Assembly: GCF_038397725.1 (NCBI RefSeq)
Contig: NZ_CP151634.1
Coordinates: 2,914,001-2,978,000 of the forward strand
DNA: 64,000 bases
Reading direction: 5' to 3'
Source: Microbacterium sp. LWO13-1.2
Lineage (GTDB): Bacteria; Actinomycetota; Actinomycetes; Actinomycetales; Microbacteriaceae
Below, one piece after another: positions 58,978-64,000 of this stretch (its first letter is position 1; every line of letters starts with the position of its first letter). The notes beneath the pieces were generated by a model. That model saw nothing but the letters and a program-made list of their open reading frames with translations. It was not told the DNA's origin and ran no database searches. A program made the position numbers and the translations under genes.

Positions 58978-60183
58978 CTACTTCCTCTTCTTGCCGTTGT
59001 AGTGCGGGTTCTCCCAGATGACCGAGCCGCCCTGGCCGAGTCCGACGCACATCGCGGTCAGGCCGTACCGGACGTCCGGACGCTCGGCGAACTGCGCGGC
59101 GAGCTGGATCATCAGACGCACGCCGGACGCGGCGAGCGGATGTCCGAGCGCGATCGCCCCACCCCACTGGTTCACGCGGGGGTCATCGTCTGCGATCCCG
59201 AAGTGGTCGAGGAGCGAGATGACCTGAATCGCGAAAGCCTCGTTCAGTTCGAAGAGGCCGATGTCGGAGATGTCGAGGCCGGCCTTCTTCAGAGCCTTCT
59301 CTGTGGAGGGGATCGGGCCTATGCCCATGATCTCCGGCTGAACGCCCGCGAATGCGAACGAGACCATGCGCATCTTCGGTGCCAGGCCGAACTCCTTGAC
59401 GGCGCCGCCGCCGGCCAGCAGCGACATCGTCGCGCCGTCCGTGAGCGGCGAGGAGGTACCGGCGGTGACGCGTCCATGCGGACGGAACGGTGTCTTCAGC
59501 GCGGCGAGGTCGTCCATCGTGGTCTGCGGGCGGCGGCCCTCGTCCTCGGTGGCGAGGCCCCAGGCGCCGTCGGCTGTCTTCGTCGCGACCGAGACGAGAT
59601 CCGGCTGGATCTTCCCGGCGTCGTATGCGGCCTGCACCTTGTGCTGGCTGAGCATTCCGAAGCGGTCGGAACGCTCCTTGGTGAGGTGCGGGAAGCGGTC
59701 GAAGATGCGCTCAGCGGTGACTCCCATGTTGAGGGCGCCGGGGTCGACCATCTTCTCCGCGACGAAGCGGGGGTTGGGGTCGGCATTGCCGCCGATCGGG
59801 TGGTGTCCCATGTGCTCGACACCGCCGGCGAGGGCGAAGTCGTACATGCCGATGCCGATCGATGCGCCCATCGTCGTGACGCTGGTCATCGCGCCGGCGC
59901 ACATGCGCTCGACGGCGAGGCCGGGAACGGTCTGCGGGAGCCCGGCGAGCAGTGCCACCGAGCGCCCGAGCGTGAGGCCCTGGTCTCCGGTCTGCGAGGT
60001 CGCGGCGATCGCCACATCATCGATGCGGTCGGTCGGAACCGCCGCGTTCCGCTCCAACAGGCCGATGGTCGCCTTGACGGCGAGGTCATCAGCGCGGGTG
60101 TTCCAGTACATGCCTTTTTCGCCGGCGCGCCCGAAGGGCGTGCGCATTCCATCGACGAAGAAGACGTCCGAGATCTCGGCCAC
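58978..60183 (-). CDS. fadA: Acetyl-CoA C-acetyltransferase (thiolase)
   Basis: This 401-residue thiolase catalyses the last beta-oxidation step. It has the acylated nucleophile Cys95 in VERMCAGAMT, NEAFAIQ, the histidine in GGAIALGHPLAASGVR, and the second cysteine in TAMCVGLGQGG. GTG 60183 with GGAGG just upstream is used, because homology begins at AEISDVFFVDG. It is the first gene of the fadA-fadB pair. Confidence 0.93.
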   Translation of the reverse strand: MAEISDVFFVDGMRTPFGRAGEKGMYWNTRADDLAVKATIGLLERNAAVPTDRIDDVAIAATSQTGDQGLTLGRSVALLAGLPQTVPGLAVERMCAGAMTSVTTMGASIGIGMYDFALAGGVEHMGHHPIGGNADPNPRFVAEKMVDPGALNMGVTAERIFDRFPHLTKERSDRFGMLSQHKVQAAYDAGKIQPDLVSVATKTADGAWGLATEDEGRRPQTTMDDLAALKTPFRPHGRVTAGTSSPLTDGATMSLLAGGGAVKEFGLAPKMRMVSFAFAGVQPEIMGIGPIPSTEKALKKAGLDISDIGLFELNEAFAIQVISLLDHFGIADDDPRVNQWGGAIALGHPLAASGVRLMIQLAAQFAERPDVRYGLTAMCVGLGQGGSVIWENPHYNGKKRK

Positions 60184-60257
60184 TCTGCCTCCAAGTTTGT
60201 GCGGAGCCCTCAGTCTATGGAGGCCCGAAAAACCGGGAGGAATCGCTTGGATCGAAC

Positions 60258-61451
60258 CTACGAAGCGGGTGCGTCGGGTTCGGGGGCCGGTTGCGCAGCT
60301 TCTACAAAGGCAGCCGCGATCTTCTGTGCAGTCTGTGCAATCTGCCAGGGGCGAGCGCCGAGCGCTGTGAGCGCTTCGCCGATCTCCTCGGCGCTGGATC
60401 CCGGCGGCTCCCATGCCACCCGACGGAGGAACTCCGGGGTCAACAGGTTCTCGGTGGGCATTCCGAGTTCCTCGGCGACGGCCTCGACGACGGGTCGTGC
60501 AGCCTTCAGCCGAGCATCGGCTTCCGGATTGCGATCCGACCACGCGCGAGGCGGGGGCAGGGCATCGCTGGGCACGCGCTCACGGGGGATCTCGGTCGTC
60601 TCCCGCCCCGTCGTGATGGCTTGCCACCAGCGATCGAGCTGAGAGCGGCTTGCGCGCCCCTGGAAATCCTTGAGCGCGGCGAGTGCCTGTTTGCTCTGCG
60701 GGTTCGCCATCACGGCTGCGACGAGGGAACGGTCAGGAACGAGGCGGCCAGGGGAGACATCCTGATCCTGCGCGAACGTCTCGCGCGCGACCCAGAGCTC
60801 CCGCGCGACGGCGAGGTTGCGCGCTCCACGGACCTGGTGCAGACCGCTCAGCCGGCGCCACGGATCTTCCCGCGGCGGCTTCGGAAGGCGGGTGAGCGTC
60901 GCCGCGAACTCCTCGGCAGCGAACTCCGTCTTGCTCTGCTCCGCGAGTTCGGCAGCGAGGGCATCACGCACATCGACCAGGTGCAGGACATCGAGTGCGG
61001 CGTACTCGAGCCACGAAGCGGGGAGCGGCCTCGTCGACCAGTCCGCGGCCGAATGCTCCTTCTTCAGCGTGATGCCGAGCGTGGATTCGACGACAGCGGC
61101 GAGTCCTACCCGCTCGTGGCCGAGCAGGCGAGCGGCGAGCTCCGTATCGAAGATCGAGGCGGGGGAGAGTTCGAGTTCCCGGAGGGAGGGGAGATCCTGA
61201 CTGGCAGCGTGGAAGACCCACTCCTCCTCGCCGATCGCCTCTTGCAGCGGCGCGAAGTCGCCGAGCGGCGGCGGGTCGAAGAGGAACACACCCGCATCTC
61301 GGCGGAAGACCTGAACCAGGTAGGCGCGCTGAGAGTAACGGAAGCCGGAGGCGCGCTCCACGTCGACTGCAACCGGTCCGGTGCCTGCGGCGAGTGCGGA
61401 ACAGGCCGCACGGAACTCCCCGGCATCCGTGATCACGGAGTAATCAGTCAC
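60258..61451 (-). CDS. rnd: Ribonuclease D-like 3'-5' exonuclease
   Basis: This 397-residue protein has the DEDD exonuclease domain: Asp30 and Glu32 in AVDVERASG, an Asp in FHAASQDLPSL, and YAALDVLHLVDV with the DEDDy tyrosine. An HRDC domain follows (about residues 215-295) and then a C-terminal extension. RNase D trims the 3' ends of stable RNA precursors. It overlaps the upstream DUF3000 gene by 8 bases; this pair is also adjacent to dxs in M. tuberculosis (Rv2680-Rv2682c). Confidence 0.92.
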   Translation of the reverse strand: MTDYSVITDAGEFRAACSALAAGTGPVAVDVERASGFRYSQRAYLVQVFRRDAGVFLFDPPPLGDFAPLQEAIGEEEWVFHAASQDLPSLRELELSPASIFDTELAARLLGHERVGLAAVVESTLGITLKKEHSAADWSTRPLPASWLEYAALDVLHLVDVRDALAAELAEQSKTEFAAEEFAATLTRLPKPPREDPWRRLSGLHQVRGARNLAVARELWVARETFAQDQDVSPGRLVPDRSLVAAVMANPQSKQALAALKDFQGRASRSQLDRWWQAITTGRETTEIPRERVPSDALPPPRAWSDRNPEADARLKAARPVVEAVAEELGMPTENLLTPEFLRRVAWEPPGSSAEEIGEALTALGARPWQIAQTAQKIAAAFVEAAQPAPEPDAPAS

Positions 61452-62025
61452 GTGCAGCCTTTCGCGCGCCGATCACGGCGATGTCCTCGGAACCGGGCGG
61501 AAGTCCCGCCAGCATCCCGACCAACTCGGCCCATGCTTCGACGTGCGGTCGGAACGGGCCATCCGGTGTCCAGGACGCCCGCAATTCTATCTGTGCACCG
61601 TCTCCTTCGACCGCGAGGCCGCCGAAACCCTTAGAGAGGGTCTTGGTGGACGTGCCGGATGCCGAATGGTAGATCGCATCCCTCGAGTCGAGCGCATCGA
61701 CCAGCCACGACCAGGTGACGTCGGCCAACAGCGGGTCTGTGCCGATCTCCGTCTCCAGCGGAGCCTGCGCGAACGTGACGATGCGCCAGGCGCCGCCCCA
61801 CGCATCTGGAGCGTCAGGGTCGTGCAGCAGCACGAAGCGGCCGGTGCCGTACACCGATTCACCATCGCTGCCCGGTCGCACGTCCGCGGCGAGCGCGATC
61901 GCGAACGGCGCGAGTCCTTGCGGAGTGGGAATCTCGCGCACGGTGATGTCGGCACGGAAGACGGTCTCACGCAGTTCGGTCGTCGCCGCTTCGAAAAGGG
62001 CCCCGGCATCGGGATGTGCGGTCAC
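61444..62025 (-). CDS. DUF3000 protein
   Basis: This 193-residue protein of the actinobacterial DUF3000 family has REIPTPQGLAPFAIALAADV and WRIVTFAQAPLETEIG, and WSWLVDALDS before the C-terminal half. Function unknown, but conserved next to RNase D. GTG 62025 lies 6 bases after TAGCCT (62032-62037, minus strand). Confidence 0.9.
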   Translation of the reverse strand: MTAHPDAGALFEAATTELRETVFRADITVREIPTPQGLAPFAIALAADVRPGSDGESVYGTGRFVLLHDPDAPDAWGGAWRIVTFAQAPLETEIGTDPLLADVTWSWLVDALDSRDAIYHSASGTSTKTLSKGFGGLAVEGDGAQIELRASWTPDGPFRPHVEAWAELVGMLAGLPPGSEDIAVIGARKAARD

Positions 62026-62031
62026 AGCGAC

Positions 62032-62037
62032 AGGCTA
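62032..62037 (-). promoter_or_regulatory. -10 element of the DUF3000-rnd operon (leaderless)
   Basis: TAGCCT on the minus strand ends 6 bases before GTG 62025. The same bases overlap TAGAGT on the plus strand, a -10 candidate for the divergent hydrolase gene. Confidence 0.45.
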
Positions 62038-62050
62038 GAGTCAGGAAGCG

Positions 62051-63205
62051 ATGAAGAGTCTCAGGCACGCCGTTGCGCTCCTTGTCCCCGCTCTCCTTGC
62101 GCTCGGGGCGGCGCTGGCGTTCATCGTGTTCGGTGTGGCCCGACGTGTCGTCACGCCCACTCGCCGCGCTCCCGACACCGCGATCCTCGCCGTCGACACC
62201 GGAGCGCAGACGATCGAACTCACCCGCACCCCCGACACCGAGCTCCCCGGCCGCTACGGCCTGTTCACGACCGGCACCTACGGCTATGTGAAACTCGGCG
62301 CGGTCCTCAGTGCCGACGCGACCACTGTGCGTCGCAAGTTGCTCACGCAGATCGAGTCCGGCGCGCGGGTCGACCGCGATGCAGGGTTCAGCGGGTGGTA
62401 CTACTCGTCGCCGAGCGAACTGCACCTGCGCTGGGAGAGCGTGCTCATCGGTTCACCGGCCGGTCCGTGCCCTGCGTGGTTCTTCCCCGCGACGTCGTCG
62501 ACCTGGGTGATCCAGGTGCACGGTCGCGGCGTCACCCGTGCCGAATGCCTGCGCGCCGTTCCGGTGCTGCACGCTCTCGGGCTGCCGAATCTCGTCGTCT
62601 CCTACCGGAACGACGGCGAGGCTCCGCGCAGCCGCGGAGGAGCCTATGCCCTGGGCGCCGCTGAATGGCGTGACGTCGACGCGGCAATCGGCTACGCACT
62701 GCGTCACGGCGCTGACCGCGTGCTGCTGATGGGCTGGTCGATGGGCGGCGCGGTTTCTCTTCAGGCAGCGGTGAACTCCGGCAATCGCGATCGCATCGCC
62801 GGCCTCATCCTGGATTCCCCGGTGATCGACTGGCGCACCGTGCTGCGATTCCAGGCACGAGAGGCGGGGATGCGTGCGCCGCTGCCCGACCTCGCGATGA
62901 GTGCGCTGTCGCTTCCGCTGACGGCGCGCCTGAGCGGTGCGGAGGAGGCGATTCCCTTCGACCGCCTCGACATGGTGGCCCGTGCCGATGAGCTCACCAT
63001 GCCGATCCTGATCCTGCACAGCGATGACGACGGTTTCGTGCCCTCCGACGCTTCCCACGCCCTGCAGGAGGCGCGGCCGGACCTCGTCACGATGCCGCAC
63101 TTCTCCGTCGCCAGGCACACGAAGCTGTGGAACTACGACCAGGTGAGCTGGACCAGGGCGATCACCGACTGGGTGACCGAGCAGGGCTTCAGCGCTTCTG
63201 CCTGA
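62051..63205 (+). CDS. Membrane-anchored alpha/beta hydrolase
   Basis: This 384-residue protein has an N-terminal membrane anchor (about residues 8-30) and an alpha/beta hydrolase domain: VIQVHGRGVTR (oxyanion region), the nucleophile Ser230 in LMGWSMGGAVSLQ, an acid near LHSDDDGFVPSDA, and a candidate histidine in ARHTKLWNYD. Substrate unknown. TAGAGT 9 bases before the ATG overlaps the divergent DUF3000 promoter. Its 3' end overlaps the convergent SufE gene by 17 bases. Confidence 0.85.
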   Translation: MKSLRHAVALLVPALLALGAALAFIVFGVARRVVTPTRRAPDTAILAVDTGAQTIELTRTPDTELPGRYGLFTTGTYGYVKLGAVLSADATTVRRKLLTQIESGARVDRDAGFSGWYYSSPSELHLRWESVLIGSPAGPCPAWFFPATSSTWVIQVHGRGVTRAECLRAVPVLHALGLPNLVVSYRNDGEAPRSRGGAYALGAAEWRDVDAAIGYALRHGADRVLLMGWSMGGAVSLQAAVNSGNRDRIAGLILDSPVIDWRTVLRFQAREAGMRAPLPDLAMSALSLPLTARLSGAEEAIPFDRLDMVARADELTMPILILHSDDDGFVPSDASHALQEARPDLVTMPHFSVARHTKLWNYDQVSWTRAITDWVTEQGFSASA

Positions 63206-63620
63206 CCTGCTTCTTCGCCCGCATGAGCATCCCGGTCATGCCGCCGATCCGAAGCGGGGACACGGCCTTGGTCAGGCCGATGGACTGCGGGTAGTCGTCG
63301 GGGATCGCGAGCACCTCGTCGGCTGTCAGACCGGTGAGGCCCTGCACGAGGATGCTGGCGAAGCCCCGTGTCGTCGGCGCCTCTGGCGGTGCGGTCGCGT
63401 GCATGGTCACGACGTCGTCAGTGACCTCCACGTAGATATACACGGGGGACTGGCATTCGGCCACGCGCTCGTACATCTCGGGATGCTGCGCGACCTCGTC
63501 CGAGACCGGTGGGAGCTCGTCGGAGAACTCCAGCAGGAGCAGCAGGCGATCGGTCTCCGGGGTCTCCAGGAACGCGTCGCGGATCTCCGCGAGAGAGTCA
63601 GGAACGGCGGTGGTACTCAT
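63189..63620 (-). CDS. SufE family protein
   Basis: SufE-type proteins accept sulfane sulfur from a cysteine desulfurase or related donor and pass it on for iron-sulfur assembly. This 143-residue protein keeps Cys56 in VAECQSPVYI, the family's active-site position, and ends with a basic stretch. ATG 63620 is used; an upstream ATG at 63629 gives three extra residues. It lies 35 bases after a rhodanese gene, a pairing common in actinobacteria (as with sseA). Confidence 0.88.
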   Translation of the reverse strand: MSTTAVPDSLAEIRDAFLETPETDRLLLLLEFSDELPPVSDEVAQHPEMYERVAECQSPVYIYVEVTDDVVTMHATAPPEAPTTRGFASILVQGLTGLTADEVLAIPDDYPQSIGLTKAVSPLRIGGMTGMLMRAKKQVRQKR

Positions 63621-63655
63621 CCCTGACATTCTCCCACGGCCAGCGACTCACGTGC

Positions 63656-64000
63656 TCAGAGTGCGCCCGGCTCCGTGCCAGTGACGATCGGCACGCGCAC
63701 GGCACTGCCCCACTCCGTCCAGGAGCCGTCGTAGTTGCGGACGTTCTCGAAGCCGAGGAGGTGCGTGAGTACGAACCACGTGTGGCTCGAGCGCTCACCG
63801 ATACGGCAGTACGCCACCACGTCGTCCCCATCGCGGAGGCCGGCACCGTCGCGGTAGATGGCGTCGAGTTCGGCGCGGTTCTTGAAACCGCCGTCCTCGG
63901 CCACTGCCTTCGCCCAGGGGACGCTCTGCGCGGTGGGGATGTGACCGGCACGCAGTGCTCCCTCGTCGGGGTAGGCGGGAGCCGTGGTGCGCTCACCGCT
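63656..64000 (-). CDS. Sulfurtransferase (rhodanese), 3' part only
   Basis: The C-terminal 114 residues of a two-domain thiosulfate or 3-mercaptopyruvate sulfurtransferase are visible; the start lies beyond the window edge. [15 protein letters not shown] is the conserved approach strand and the persulfide cysteine is in [17 protein letters not shown], a CRxGxRS loop. It probably supplies sulfur to the adjacent SufE-like protein. Confidence 0.9.
   Translation of the reverse strand, partial: SGERTTAPAYPDEGALRAGHIPTAQSVPWAKAVAEDGGFKNRAELDAIYRDGAGLRDGDDVVAYCRIGERSSHTWFVLTHLLGFENVRNYDGSWTEWGSAVRVPIVTGTEPGAL

Noticed and set aside
1..64000. tRNA genes, CRISPR arrays, intact insertion sequences
   Set aside because: No cloverleaf with a T-loop consensus, no regularly spaced repeats and no transposase were seen on either strand.

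Overview
The window is about 70% GC and comes from a high-GC Gram-positive actinobacterium, most likely a Microbacteriaceae member such as Microbacterium. This rests on gene content and order: rnpB, polyphosphate glucokinase, glnA2-glnE, glnA1, DUF4191, SigA, SepH, DUF4193, dut-DUF3710-DUF3159, and dxs with RNase D and DUF3000. Genes are dense and many neighbours overlap by ATGA or GTGA. No tRNA, rRNA other than RNase P RNA, CRISPR array or intact insertion sequence was seen.

Layout. 1-14.1 kb: RNase P RNA, polyphosphate glucokinase, then a nitrogen block (GlnA2, the adenylyltransferase GlnE, and GlnA1 with a well-formed GlnR-type operator), a lipid kinase, an AI-2E-type permease, a RimK-like ligase divergent from a RimB-like protease, and two membrane proteins. 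14.1-18.8 kb (minus): pepA-lpdA-sucB, supplying E2 and E3 of 2-oxoglutarate dehydrogenase. 18.9-25.3 kb: PAC2 protein, then SigA followed by four tightly coupled genes: a MurT-like ligase without its zinc ribbon, a GatD-like protein without catalytic Cys and His, and two alanine-racemase-family proteins that are each incomplete but complementary. 25.5-36.8 kb: parE and parC flank a glycosyltransferase, a four-gene cassette (OleD-like reductase, metallo-beta-lactamase-fold hydrolase, adenylate-forming enzyme, KAS III-like synthase), an arginase-family enzyme and a small P-loop protein. 36.9-45 kb: phosphodiesterase, SepH, DUF4193, dut cluster and aconitase with a striking 24-bp palindrome upstream. 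45-46.2 kb: an island with a LysM-like secreted protein and a decayed phage prohead-protease fragment. 46.2-56.8 kb: dxs, a TetR/membrane-protein pair, an SPFH protein, and a glycerolipid-like cluster (TetR-glpD divergent from an alkyl-DHAP-synthase-like flavoprotein, a lipid kinase and a GMC oxidoreductase). 56.8-64 kb: beta-oxidation pair, RNase D, DUF3000, alpha/beta hydrolase, SufE-like protein and a partial rhodanese.

The strongest candidate for an undescribed system is the SigA-coupled operon. Microbacteriaceae make group B peptidoglycan, cross-linked through the alpha-carboxyl of D-Glu, which is the carboxyl that canonical MurT/GatD amidates. A MurT/GatD pair stripped of its glutaminase and zinc site, next to a possible two-subunit racemase, may have been redirected to build or load the group B interpeptide bridge. 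The second candidate is the Ole-like four-gene cassette at 28.9-32.9 kb. A recurrent regulatory feature is a TANNNT -10 element ending 6-8 bases before the start codon of at least eleven genes, which points to widespread leaderless transcription.
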